DNA of 64,000 nucleotides, from NCBI GenBank assembly GCA_001600415.1, contig BCJX01000006.1:1424364-1488363 (forward strand), written 5' to 3'. This document shows positions 21,291 through 33,282 of the stretch, piece after piece. This DNA comes from Pascua guehoae (lineage: Eukaryota; Basidiomycota; Tremellomycetes; Trichosporonales; Trichosporonaceae). Each line of letters begins with the position of its first letter. Within the stretch, counting starts at the first letter, position 1. The notes below the pieces were generated by a model. That model made no database searches. It was given only the letters and a program-made list of their open reading frames with translations, and was not told the DNA's origin. Position numbers and translations under genes: made by a program.

Positions 21291-24200
21291 ATGTCGACTC
21301 CATTACCCAAACACCACAATAAAGTGACGACGCGCCGAGGGGCGGGACCTTCCCAAAGGGGCAATCGGAATTTGGCGGCGGCGGCGGCTGGAGGCACGGC
21401 GGGAGTGTCAACAAGCGCCGCCGCTGTTGCACCAGTCGTCTCGCGTCACATGTCTTTGCCAGACTTGCATCGACAACAATACCAACAACATCCATCGACA
21501 TCCACACATCCACAACACGACTCGGCACAGTACGCTCCCATCCCCGAATCTGGTCCCGACGCCGTCTTCAAGTTCCTCCCGCCCCATCCACTGCAGCACC
21601 GCGGGCTCCGGCGCGTGCAACAGCAACAGCGGCAAGCCATGCCGCCCCTCTCGTCGCTCGCGGGCATTCTCGACTCGCCCGCCCCGGGCTCGAGCGACAA
21701 CTCGCAGTCGACCGTCGTGCAGCGCACCTTACCCGACATTTCGCTCGGGTCGCTGGGCTCATCATTCCACTCGGCTGTCGAGGGCGACACCGAATATGCG
21801 CGTGAGTACGGAACAGAACGGGTGTGGAGGCAACGCTCTTGGGTGATGTGATTCTCGAGTGACTCTCCGCACCAGCCAAGCCCCTAGACCGGGGTCGACG
21901 CTTGCCGTTGCCGTTGGCGTCCATGCTGCCAAGTCTCATCTCGTTCACCTCCTAACTGGCAGACGAATATGCACGCAAGACGCCCCAAGCACGCCGATCC
22001 TACCACCCGCTCGCGCAAGAAACGCCCGCCAACGCACTCGTATCCGTCTCGCCGCCGGCGACGAGTGTGCGCCGCCCCTCACAGTCTTCACTCACACGGC
22101 GACGCAGCCGTGCAGACTCGTCTGGATCCGATGGCGAGGGCGACGCGCTCAACGCGCGCTACGCTGGCGCCGGGTCGGACGACGAGGGCGTCCTTGGCTC
22201 ACTATCACTGAACGTCGCCCACCGCCGCGACAATCTCCGTGATACCCTGCGGTCGAGTACGAGTACGAGTACGAGCTATGCGGGGCCGAGCAAGCGTAGT
22301 GGGCGGCATAGTGTTGCCGCAGGTGCAAACCCCATGACTCTCCGCGAACAGGAGCAGGTGCGTCCAGGCAGACGACTCGGACGTGTTTGTGTATTGTGTG
22401 TGCTGACTGGGTTCCAGAACGTCGACGCCTTGCAAAAGGAAAACTTCAACCTCCAGCTCGAAAACCACTTTCTCAAAGAGCGCCTCGCATCCATGGCCCC
22501 CGACCAGGTCGAGACGGCCATCAAGGAGAATGTCAAGCTCAAGGTCGAGATTCTCAACATGGGCAAGGAGCTCAAGAAGACGAAGAAGCTCCTGATGCAG
22601 TATGAGCGCGATCTGGCCGCGGCCGCTCGTGAGCGTGACGGCAAGGACGCCAAACGCGGATTGCGGGACGCCGAGTCGCGCGAGCTCGAGACCATGTGGC
22701 GTGAGGAAAAGGAACGCCGAGAAAACCTCGAGGAGGAGCTCGAGCGCGAGCGCGAAGAGAATGCCGAGACAGCACGCGCGTTTGAAGACGAGCTCGAGTC
22801 TGCGCGCGCACGTGCAGACGACCAAGAGGAGGAGATTAACCGTCTTCGTGATGCTGCGGACCGCGCAGAGGACGAGCTGGAGAACATGCGTGCTGAGCAG
22901 GCAGAGCGCGAAGAGCGAGAGGGCTTGGGAGAGAGCGTGGGCCTGGGGCGCGGGCGAGAGTCGAGGCTGGTGTCCAAGCTCGAGCAGGTGAGTCTGGGAC
23001 GCGTATGCTCATACTGACGCGCCTAGGAAAATGCCGACCTCAAGGGCGAGCTGGACGAGCTGCGTGAGACGAATGCGTCGTTGGAGGAAATGGAAGATCA
23101 GAACAACCATCTCCGCGACGAACTGGCCGCAGCCAAGATTGAGCTCAACCGCCGTGAGGAGGAGCTCGATGAGCTCAACGCCGAGCTGGACGTAAAGGTC
23201 CGCGAGCACGACCGCGAGCTTATGGAAATGATCGGTACGAGGGAGCGCGCGCTTGATGCTCTGCAGGAGCGAGAATCCGAGATTGCAGAGCGTGAATCCG
23301 AGATGCAGGAGGCGCGCCGAATCGTGGCTGAGCGCGAGGACGAGATTGTCGCCTTGCGCGACCGCGTTGCTGAACTCGAGTCCGACATGGACGGCATGCA
23401 CGACCAGCTCGAGGAGACGCTGCGCAAGATTGAAGAGGACAATGCGGACAAGGAAGCCGACCTCGTTGCGAGCAACCACGAGATTGAGGCTGTGAGTTCT
23501 TGGCAGGGTTTGGAATGGCCAGAGCTGACAGACATCTAGTTGGGACAAAAAGTCTACGTCCTGGAGGAGGCGCTCGACGAGATGCGCGCGCGCGAGGAGG
23601 AGCTCAACAACGAGCTGCAACGGGGAGACGAGGAAAGGGAGCACTTTGAGGACCTTGTGGCGGCACTTAAAGAGGCGAGGCGCAAGGCTCAGGACGAAGT
23701 TGCCGACCTCGAAGCACAGCACAAGCGCGCAGTGGACGCCCATACCGCCGACCGCGAGGCATGGGAAAGCGAACGTGCATCAGAGGCCGAGCACCACAAG
23801 CGGCAGCTGGCGAGCCGCGACCAGACAAACGAGCGTCTTACGGCAGAGCTCGAGGCCGCGCGCGACCGTGTGGCCATGCGCGACCGCGACCTGGTGTCTG
23901 TGCAGAATGCGCTGCGTTCACTCGAGGACGAGCGTCGCAAGCTGGGCGACGAACGGACGTCTGGCCAGCGCTCGCTTGAGCTCGAGATTGACCGCCTGCG
24001 CCGCGACATTGCACAGTGCGAGGACGATCTGGACCGCGCACGCGACGACCTGCGCGACCGCGAGCAGGCGCTCCACGACCGTGACCTGGAGGTGGCTGAT
24101 CTGCTCGAAAAGGTCGGCGAACTCGAGGGCAAGCTTACGACGGAGCGCCAGGGCCGCCTTGCGGTCTCGGACAAGCTCGACACGATGACACGGAGCGCGC

Positions 24201-25167
24201 GGCAGCATGAGCGCGAGGCGACGACGCTGCGCGAGCGCCTCGAGGACCTCGAGCCGCTGCTCACAGAGACGCAAAACTCGCAATACCAGATGCAAAAGCA
24301 GAGCGAGCAGCAGCGTCAGGAGCGGACCGACCTTTTGCTACGCGTGTTCAAGGACGTGAACCGCTTCCTCGGCGTCGGGGACAAGGACACGGCAACGCCA
24401 GCCAACTTTGGCGTCTTCCGCGACACGCTGCTGCAGCGCCTCCGGTCGATCAGTGGTGTGCGCTCCGACTTTGACAAGCGCATCAAGGATACCGAGACAC
24501 GCATGGAGCACAAGATGAGCGCGCTCAAGCGCCAACTCGACTCGAAATGGCGCGCCCTCGACTCGTTTGAGGCGAGCGTCAAAAAGCTCGAACAGGCACG
24601 CTCGCAGTGGCGCTCAAAGTACCAGCTCAAGGAGGGCGAGCTGGATGCACTCAAGTCGCGCCTCGCCACCACTGAGCGCGAACTCGCCATCTTCCGCGCG
24701 GGCAACTCGGCGTCGGCGTCGGCGTCGCTCAGCCAGAGCACCGAACTGCGCCGCCTCACCGAGCGCGCGCGTGATGCCGAGAAGCGCGCCGCCGCCGCTG
24801 CCAGCACAATTGCCCAGCTCGAACAGCGCTTCCAGGAGTCCCAGGCGCGCTCGGGCGGCGCAGAGACAAAGTGGGAGGCGCGCGTAAAGGAGTATGAGAA
24901 CCGTCTGCGCATTGCGGGCGAAAAGATCAAGGCAGAGAAGCAGGGCGGCAAGGAGCGTGCGCTGCAGCTCGAGGCACAGGTTCGGTGAGTGCAACAAGTT
25001 GGGCCAGGGCACGCTCGGAGTGTGCCTCGGAGTCTGTCTCTGTTTCAGTGTCAACGGCATGGAACTAACCCTGCAGTGACCTCGAACGACAGCTCGATGT
25101 TGTGCGGAAACACTCGAGGCGCGCCGAGGGCGTCGTCGCCAATGCGGCCCATCTCATGGACAATTAG
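21291..25167 (+). CDS. CM1 (centrosomin motif 1) coiled-coil microtubule-organising protein
   Basis: Six exons: 21291-21801, 21963-22357, 22418-22987, 23027-23491, 23540-24984, 25077-25167 (1158 aa), all in frame. The first 290 residues are disordered, rich in Ser, Pro, Gln and Arg. At about 297-330, across the exon 2/3 junction, sits the CM1 motif, with LREQEQNVDALQKENFNLQL followed by ENHFLKERL. In Cnn, CDK5RAP2, Pcp1 and Mto1 this motif recruits and activates gamma-tubulin complexes. The rest, to about 1150, is almost continuous coiled coil dense in Glu, Arg, Asp and Leu. I infer a spindle-pole or cytoplasmic MTOC scaffold of the Mto1/Pcp1 type and cannot say which. The start at 21291 is preferred; an in-frame ATG at 21213 would add a hydrophobic leader unlike the family. 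Confidence 0.85.
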
Positions 25168-26717
25168 TCTCGCGGTGGTTAGGTGGCAGTGGAGTCTCAC
25201 AGCGGTTGGGTGGAAGTGACTGCGTGTAGTCTAGTGCGGTGCAGTGGCTGCAATGTTCTGTGCGTGATGCAAACAATGTATACTGTGTGTCATGCAATGG
25301 ACACTGGGTGGGGCATCCGCGTGTGGACCCCAACTCGAGCACGAGCTTGAGTTAGCATTGCTCATGTCTCCCAGTGCTCTCAGAACTACATGGACCAGAG
25401 ACCAGATCTCTCCAGCGGAGCTTGCTACATGCCCCTCGCGGACTTCACGTCATCGAAACACAAAGGGGGAAGCAATGCACCTGCGACAGGAACAGCCACT
25501 ACCCCTTGCATCGCCGAGGGCCACCCAACAGCACCGCATCGTTTCACCTCTTTCATCGCCTCACATGCACTGCATTTCGCGTGCATCACCGCACGTCTCC
25601 TTTGTACTCCTGAGACAGGTACGGCACCATGTTTATATGCGGATGCCATCACCGACGAGATCGAACTCGGAGGTCGTGTCGCAGTCTTGTTTCAGCCTCC
25701 GCTCCGTTCGATTCACCGATTCACGTCAACACCCACCACAGCCCCGTCGCACCGGTGTCTCGTCTGCTGGACCGTCCACAAACCTTACAGCCACCAATTG
25801 GGCACTATCAGCTGCCCACTATCACCTGCTATCACCCGCTCCATGGCGGCTCAGACGACCTCTACCCACGTACCCCCACACGACCTCAAGCAGACCCGAC
25901 CGTGTCCTTGTCCCCACTCACAGCGAGCCCAGGCGTACCATCCATGTCCCCACCGCACCCCCCACCCCGACCCCACCCCGCACGTCCGAACTAGCCGGCT
26001 GCAGAGGCTGACGAGATGTTTCCGCCGCCAAGACCCGACGTACCGAGGGACATGTCCGAACACCCGAACATGCGGCCACAGGCCGCGACCGATGGCGGAC
26101 GACAGGGCTCATGCCGCACGTCGGCCGCGTCGACACCTCAGGACGTTCTTCCACGCACACACGCTCGTGGCAGATCTGAACGAAAAATAGGCTTACTCGC
26201 ATGCTCACAGCGCCCCCTCGTGTGGCTGCACCTGTTCAACTCAATCCTGCCCGATTCTTGATTCGCGGCCGCGTGGCCACGTTCTTGTCCCGCGCGTCTT
26301 GAACGTTATTCGTCCCGCCGTACTCGGGACCGCTGCAACGTGTGCTGCACGGGGGGGGGTGCTTGTGCGGAAGTAGACGGGGGGGTTGGATTGGTGTGTG
26401 CACGGACGAGAGGGATTGGCGGAGAGTCGATTGGTGCATGGCCAGGAGAGGGATACATGGCACAGAGTGGGATACATGGCAGACATTCGAGAGCGTCGAA
26501 AGCGTCGAGAGCGTCGAGAGCGTCGATTGGCCCAACTACCGGTACAGTTTGCGATCGTAGGGGTTGTGCTAAAACTCCTCTCCCCGTCCCCATCACTACC
26601 CCCAAGTCTTGATAGACGTAACGATGTGCATGCGATGTATGTACCGGACTCCCTTCGAGATTTCGTTAAAAAATAATATTGAGGCTTTTGATTTACATGA
26701 GATAGTGTCCCAATGGT
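25168..26717. other. Convergent intergenic region, no supported gene
   Basis: Unusually long (1.5 kb) for a convergent gap here. Several overlapping Pro/His/Arg-rich frames exist between 25292 and 26261 on the plus strand, but no start, splice pattern or domain singles one out. Local direct repeats are present: a GGGATACATGGCA unit at about 26450-26480 and a GAGAGCGTC unit (four imperfect copies) at about 26488-26526. Confidence 0.4.
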
Positions 26718-29088
26718 CTAGGCGTCGTCGTTACCCGCGCGCGAGCCCTTGCGCTCTGCCGACCTGCCCGTGAGGGCCGCAAACGCGCGGGCATGTTCTC
26801 TGATGGCGCCCAGCCCCGAGCCCGAGAGGAGGGACGACTGCTTTGAGTGTCCGCCGCGGCTGATGGGTGACGGCGTGCTGCGCGGCGCCGTGCTTGCGTG
26901 GGCGGTGAATGGATAACTGTCGTGGCCGTGCTGGGGCGAGGGCGGGAACTGGTGCGGGCTATTGCTGTGGCTGCGGCTATTGTGCTGGCTGTGCGAGTTG
27001 CTGTGGCTGTGGCTGTGGCTTTGACTGTGGGAATTACTCGAGTCGGACGCGAGTTTCGGCGACGAGTGGAAGAGGGCAGTGCTGCTCATCGTCGTGCTCC
27101 CGCCAAACGACGAGTGGCTCGGCGAGAGGGACAGTTTCGGGAGCGCCGCAGCGTTGCCCAGGTCTGGAGACGGGAGGCCGTCGCCGTGCAGGAACGGATA
27201 GTGGGCGGGGCCGGATCCGAGGCCGTGCGCCGCCGTGCCCATCGACGACCGGTCGGGACTGCGCGGCCACGTCGTCGACGACCGCGTCGGCGTGCCCGGC
27301 GGCGAGTCGCGGACGGGCGGCGGCGGCGCGGGCGTCTTGGGCTTGCTCCGTGCGTCGAGGTCGAATTCGGTCGGGAAAAACTTCTTCTGTTCGCGCAGGT
27401 CGGCCGCGCGCTGCGCCGACTCGATCTGGAGCTGGCGCGGGAGGAAGAAGATGATGCCTAGAATGTACAGCGAGATCCACACGAGGAGGAACATGCCCCA
27501 CCCGATGCGGAAACCCTTGGCCGGTGTCCCGTGCCCCCGCCGCGGCCACTCGTCCGTCATGCCTGGGCGTTAGTTGTGTACACTGGGCCGGGTGTCGAGT
27601 CCAGAGAGAGCACTGGGTTTCTCTGGCTTCTCCAGCCACCTCATGGTTTACTCACCCGTCCAGGCCGCGCTCCATCCGACAGCGACGACGATAAGACCCC
27701 ACGCGACGTGGAGAAAGTTGCTCGGCCCGCGCCCGCGCCGCGTCTCAAACGTGTACCGCTTTGCGCGCGGCCCGGGGTTGTACAGGTGCGAAAACAGACC
27801 AATGAGAACCTGGCACACGACGAGGGCAAAGAGCGCCACGCCCGTCTTGCGGTGCCGGCTATCGAGGTCGCCGCCAAACTTGAGCCCGAGCGTAAAGGCC
27901 GCAATGACGAGGGCAAACGCGATAATGCCCTGGTTGATCATGTGGAAATAAAACCACCTGCGCGTCGTGGTGATCCCGCGCGTGATGCGGGGCACGACCA
28001 CCCCGCCGGGCAGGACGAGCATGGTGACGAGCACGCCGCACGTAATGTGCGCAATGAGCGCAAACGACGGGCTCCCGTCAGAGTTCATCGCCACCGACGT
28101 CCCCGAGTCGACAATGATCACCTCGGGGAACAGCTCGTACGGGCCAAGCGACCGTCCCGTCCACTCGGCATCCAGCGCGAGCATGGCAAAGCCGTGCCAG
28201 GTGTGCTGGATCAGGTTGGCGCCCGGGTCTGACGATTTTGGGTTGGTGCGTGACATGGCCCACAGAATCTGAGTCTGGTTGCCCGGCGACGACGGGATCG
28301 AGAAGGAAAATGCAGATTTGGAAGAGTTGGAAAACGACCGCGTCTCGTCGAGCGTCGCTACGCGTTCCGGGTTGCTGACCACTGAGAGTTAGGACCGTTT
28401 ATTCAAGAACGCCGCAGCGGCGGTCCGAGGTTGAGAGCTCCAGGTACGTCATCCTACCCCTCCCACCGACAGTCATAGCTGCCTCGCACTCACGCTTTGG
28501 TTGGACGTGGCCTGTGGTATGGCGCTGACTGAGAGTTATGCTGCCATCGGCATTCGGCCACATAATGACACTACTCGAGCCCGCTGTCCGTCAGCATCTC
28601 ATCTGCCACAGCCTTTGACCGCCAACAGCATTCAGCTTTGCTGGCTCCAGTACGCACGCATCTGGTCCCCCCACGCAACCGCAACCCAGCCAAACTTGTC
28701 TTGAGGAATATCCCTTGTTGGCGTCATCGTGTCTGGTGGGGTCAGCATGCATAACAACCGTCGCCGAGGGCAACAAGCAGACCCGGTGGGACGTTGTCGC
28801 TACCCAGTTCAACGGAGTGTTCTGTATTCCGGCATTGCGGCCACTTGCCGTAACTCTGCCGTCGTCCGCGTGGTTCTGGTTCTTGGGCCACCGTCCAAAA
28901 CCTTTTTGCAAACTTACATGTGTCTGTTCCATTCTCGCGCTGCACCGACATGCACATGTTCTGTGCGTTAGTCCGAGTGGGACGTAGACAGACGTGGTAC
29001 TCACCTCTTCACACATTGCCATGCCGGTAAAGGCGGCGGCGGCGCGCCCGAGGGCCGCCAAGGCGACGACTGCACGCCCAAACCACAT
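26718..29088 (-). CDS. DOMON and cytochrome b561 domain membrane protein
   Basis: Six exons on the minus strand: 29088-29005, 28960-28918, 28732-28658, 28583-28494, 28381-27656, 27562-26718 (620 aa); every junction keeps frame. After a signal peptide (about 1-19), exons 2-5 build a DOMON domain, seen in FGWVAVAWGDQM and IMWPNADGSITLSQR. The membrane part has about five or six helices with the His residues expected to bind two hemes (QHTWHGFA, FALIAHITCG, WFYFHMINQG, NFLHVAWG). Related fungal proteins pass electrons across the plasma membrane to reduce ferric or cupric ions or an external acceptor (family knowledge). A cytosolic tail of about 240 residues is rich in Ser and Pro and includes a dense His/Ser stretch at about 516-553. 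The three small exons 2-4 are supported by DOMON motifs and phase, although each is under 100 nt. Confidence 0.85.
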
Positions 29089-32000
29089 TGTCGCGCGAGT
29101 CCGTCCTAGTCGGTTCGAAGCAGTGTGAGGTGGAGAGGAAAGGGGACAAGAGTGTCTCGATATGGTGGTGCGATATTGCCTTCTGCGTCGAGTTGGGTTT
29201 GCTCGTTCTCCTCAGTCGGCCAGACCTGGCTCTTAAGGTGTGTCGTTCACGAAGAGGGCCGGGGTACAATGGCCGGCGAGTCGTTGCCACTGACGACAAG
29301 TGTAATATACGCTCCCCGTGTTTCTGGCGGCGAGAATGACAAGAATGACAAGAATGTCGATTATATTGGTTGCAGAAAGATGCTAGCGTTCAAGAAGAAT
29401 TCAACGGGCCCGCAAAGACCATGCAGAGGCCGTCTGCTTGGAGTTACGCACTCTCGCAAACACCGACAGTCCTCTCTGGCTGTGGAGGGGGGAGTGAGTG
29501 ATGGGAGGGAGACCATGGTACAGCGAGGCACGGCAGTTGGGGTGGTCCGCCTGTGGGTTGCGGGTCATAATAGACGCGAGCAAGGACGCGGACGCGAGGA
29601 TAGTTGCGAGGCAGGAGATCACGCTCCAACGAGAGGTAACCTGCTCGAGGACAGCGCTGTAGGCTGCAGGGCCACCCGGCGCAGGCTTCCGGTGCCGTGG
29701 CTGAGGGTACCGGTGCCTTGGCGTTGGGGGCTTCTGAGGGCATGGCCCGGGGCAAGCTCCACAGTTTCTATCCAAACCTTGGACCTCGGAACGCCGAACA
29801 ATAACGGCGGGGTGTGCGTACTCCCCAGTAGGTACAGTATCAACAGGTCATGTCGGTACCTCTGTGCACGCAAGATGTGCGGCGGGTGACGACTTGGGGG
29901 TGGCGGCAATATCAATGGGACATGCAGTGGGCCCTTCGGCAGCTCGGCAGTTCCCTGTGCCACCGGGACCCAGTAAGCTGCCGCCATCAGGGGTGAGCGA
30001 TAGCGACTCCTAACGCCACCCGGTGCCGCCCTCATGTTTGAACCGCGGCCCTCGGCAAAGAAACGCACCAGAGCTCCACAAATGGGGGCAATAGGAGAGT
30101 TCAAGACGAGAGTACGCAGCGATCCAGGTTGGCCAGGTGGTAGCGTGACGGGATCTGCAATGGCGCAGGGAAGCGGGAACGTGGGCAAAGGGGTAATTCT
30201 ATCTCCCCCCCCCCCCCTCACTGTCCGGTCGAGCCAGTGGCAGCGTACAGAATGCAAAGGGAGGGTGAGTGGGGTGGGTTCCCGGGGGTGAGCAGATCGC
30301 GGTAGTCCGGGACTAGTCAGGCACCAGGTCCCCCAGAACCAAAACAATTGATCCTCAGCAGGCGTCACACGCGCCCCCACTGCCCCTGAACACGCGACGG
30401 CAGCCAACCACCTCCTCCTCGCCGGCTTTCGCTCAAGGCGTCGGTTCTTGGCACAGTAGCCATAATTACGGCACACTTAAACCTAGACGCCAACCAGGAA
30501 CCAGGAGCTACGCCAGCAAGCAGAAACTGGAACTCGGCCCTCGCGTGAGTCATGCCGGGCGTGAGTCATGGCTGACGTGTATTCACGTCTCTGGAACACG
30601 GTCCGGTTTTCCACTTGTTTGTATGCGATGAGTAATGGAGGGCGTGTTCAGAGAGGTGACCTGGTATAAGATGTGCCTTGTGAGTTTGTGATGGCCCTAC
30701 CGGTACACACAGGAAGAGTGTGACGCCCACCCAAACACGCAGATTCCCTTTGAGCTTAAATTGAGACATGCGATCACGACCGCTCGTTCTCGCCATGTCC
30801 TCCTTGACATCATGCCCAACCCATGTATCAACGACAATTACCTCGCAACGATCATTACCGTGATCATCCCATTCCCCTCCCATCTAACACCCAACGACTC
30901 TTGCCGCCGCGACGACCCCCGTTGGGTCATCATAACAAGCACTTGCAATAACGCTGGCACCAACTGCCCCGATGTGCAGCGATATCGCTTTGCGCGAGTG
31001 AATTGCTGTATCGAGGCTGAGTACGTGCAATCTCTTACACTAAACCACAAGCATACCCACAGCTGTCTCTGCCGTGTGTGTTTACAACGCTGCCCTGGGA
31101 GGTTAGAGAGGCTTCTCCTGCTACATGTTGCCGATTACATTGACAAGTCTCTCACCAGATTTACAGGTCTCAGACCATATAGACGCGCGACAGGCCCAGC
31201 CTTTGGGCGACAATTTTGACCCTCCAACTAACGTCTTCCCATGACGTCTTCTGATCGTCCTACGCTGGTCAATAGCACATCTCTCATCGCGCGAGAAGCC
31301 AAGCCCCCCTCACCACTTCGTCCCACATTTTAATGCATGTACAGGAGTGTGAGCGGACATTCGCAGCTCGACAAAGATGACTCACGATACCACTCACAAT
31401 AGGATATTGGCGTTACATCCGCACGTCCACTTACTAAATCTGGATCGTCGGGCGGTTCACATCGTAAAGGCCGGCTGCCACTCGCCACTTGTCGAAAGTC
31501 ACAAACAAAATGCGCGGTTGTGAAGCCACAATAGGTTCGGTTCGTTTGGGGCCGGATAACGCCCACAGCTATTGTGTTGCACCACCGCTCATTGTCAAAC
31601 GATCGAGCCACATAACGTAGCTAACCTTGACCTCGGCAGCAATGTTAACGATAACCTTGGAGGGTGTTGAGGTCACGGTCCAGGACAAAAATAGCTGGAA
31701 CGGAAGCTCTCGACGCCGACAAACGTGATTCCCCCCCTCCCGCAGGGGAGCATGCGTGACAGAACCTCAACCCAATGTTCGAGAACGCTTAGCCGAAGAG
31801 CACCTAACCGATACCTCGTTGGTATCGTAATGTCGCCACAACGGGGCATCCACAGTCGAAGCACCCCTGCAACGCGCTGGCAGTTTGGGTTGAGAGCGAA
31901 GACGGCAAGACCCCAACGACTTCAGACACAGCAAAGTCATAGTCGATTTCCACTGTAGGGAAGTTCTCCAGGCTGGTGTTGGCGTACAAAAATGCCTCTT

Positions 32001-32389
32001 CGTCCAGGAGGCACATGTAACCCCAATTCGACAAGCGTCTGGGCACTGGCACTACACCTGTACTTGCTTACTCGCCCGTCGATAACGGGCATGTCGCATC
32101 TGATCACCTGAAACGGGGCTATCGGTCGTTCCTCTCACGTGTGTTTGGACAACATGTCAGAATGAGAGGTGATGATGCGTCGACCAAGGCGACATGTTGG
32201 GTATATATCTTCCTTCGACCTGCGACCCGAGCGTCGTTGTCGGCGTGTGCATCGCCGACCCATGCCTGTCTGTAGTCCAAGCACTGTCGTACGAGCGGTG
32301 CGACCGTTGATCCATGGTGAACCCACGCTGGGTCAGTTCAAGCGTCGGCTGAGTGTCGGTCTTCGGGTCGACATATTCCAACATCAGCG
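29089..32389. other. Gene-poor region
   Basis: No frame here has a recognisable domain. The longest minus-strand frame (29619-30476) is Arg/Pro/Ser-rich and looks spurious. Between about 31330 and 32430 several minus-strand pieces look protein-like (for example ENFPTVEIDYDFAVSEVVGV near 31900), but competing frames look equally good and no consistent splicing could be built. It may be a decayed or fast-evolving gene. Confidence 0.4.
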
Positions 32390-32460
32390 ACATCGTTGGT
32401 GAAACGGTATCATGCCACTTTGCCATAGTGGCGGCAGGAGTTCAACTCTCCTACGATGTA
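32390..32460 (+). tRNA. tRNA-Gly (anticodon GCC)
   Basis: A complete 71-nt cloverleaf. The acceptor ACATCGT/ACGATGT has seven Watson-Crick pairs with discriminator A. The D stem GTGA/TCAT has one G-U pair. The anticodon stem CCACT/AGTGG is perfect, with loop TTGCCAT giving GCC. The T stem AGGAG/CTCCT is perfect, with loop TTCAACT. Position 1 is A paired with U72; most eukaryotic tRNA-Gly genes start with G, so this may be a diverged copy. A TTTTT run at about 32491 could terminate pol III. There is no intron. Confidence 0.8.
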
Positions 32461-32910
32461 CTCTCCAGAGGCAAACTACCCTGGTTGACGTTTTTGGCGT
32501 GGCAGAACAGTGGTCCCAGTGAGTGTTTGAGTTGTGGGTTGGCATAGGACCAAGCTGCAAGCTGCAGAAGCGGGCAGGACGTGAACAACACCAGCGCCGC
32601 GGCCCAAGCGCTGCTGGGCGCCACCAAAATGTCCCACAGAGTCTATGCGGCGGTGTGGGGCCATGTCAGTGGCTGTGCGGCGATCCAGTGAGCCAGTGAT
32701 GCACTGCAGAAACACGCCCAATACGTATGCGGGCACAGCCATGACGTAGCCGGCCTAGGCTTGCTTCTGACCTTTTGTAAGCACCGACACTTTACATTGA
32801 TGAGGAGTGGGTCCTCGTTCTTTCGCTTGGGTGGTGTCCGTCTTAATCCGAACAGCCCGAGATGGTCGCCGCCAATCGCCCGGGGCCAACAACGATCAGA
32901 AGCGCAGAAG

Positions 32911-32945
32911 CACAGCACAGCACAGCACAGCACAGCACAGCACAG
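32911..32945. repeat. (CACAG)n pentanucleotide repeat, 7 copies
   Basis: Seven perfect copies of CACAG in the intergenic space between the tRNA-Gly and the unknown gene at 33283. Confidence 0.95.
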
Positions 32946-33282
32946 CATGGACACTGGCTGATCCTAGGAAGAGGCGATGAGGCGGGGTGGCCCATGCGTC
33001 CATACCCAGACTCTGTGGGACTGGCCTGCCAAGGCAAAGACCATCTTTGATACCCCACATCCCGCGTTCTCCTTCCTCTCCTACCACTTATTACCCACTG
33101 TACTTTTGCCACTTTGCAAGACTCATCCTCGGCACCTCTACCTCAACGTCAGCCCCACCAAGTGCACCTTCAACATCAACCCCTAAGCCTTCATACCTCC
33201 GTTGCAACTGTAAGCGCTTCGCGGATGCAGTCTACTGACGCCAGCCCATTCCCATCTGTGACACCTCCCAATTACTCTGATC

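Noticed and set aside
25292..26261. Plus-strand frames of 239 and 266 residues between two convergent genes
   Set aside because: Three frames are open in parallel, all Pro/His/Thr-rich, with no domain and no clear splice pattern. I could not choose one over non-coding sequence.
29619..30476. Minus-strand frame of 285 residues
   Set aside because: Composition is Arg/Pro/Leu-rich without ordered segments, no homology is recognised, and it overlaps a plus-strand frame of similar quality.
31330..32426. Protein-like minus-strand fragments suggesting a multi-exon gene
   Set aside because: At least two competing frames look equally good over 31950-32100, and the junctions tried did not give a continuous frame. 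The upstream part also overlaps the tRNA-Gly. Left as a possible relict only.
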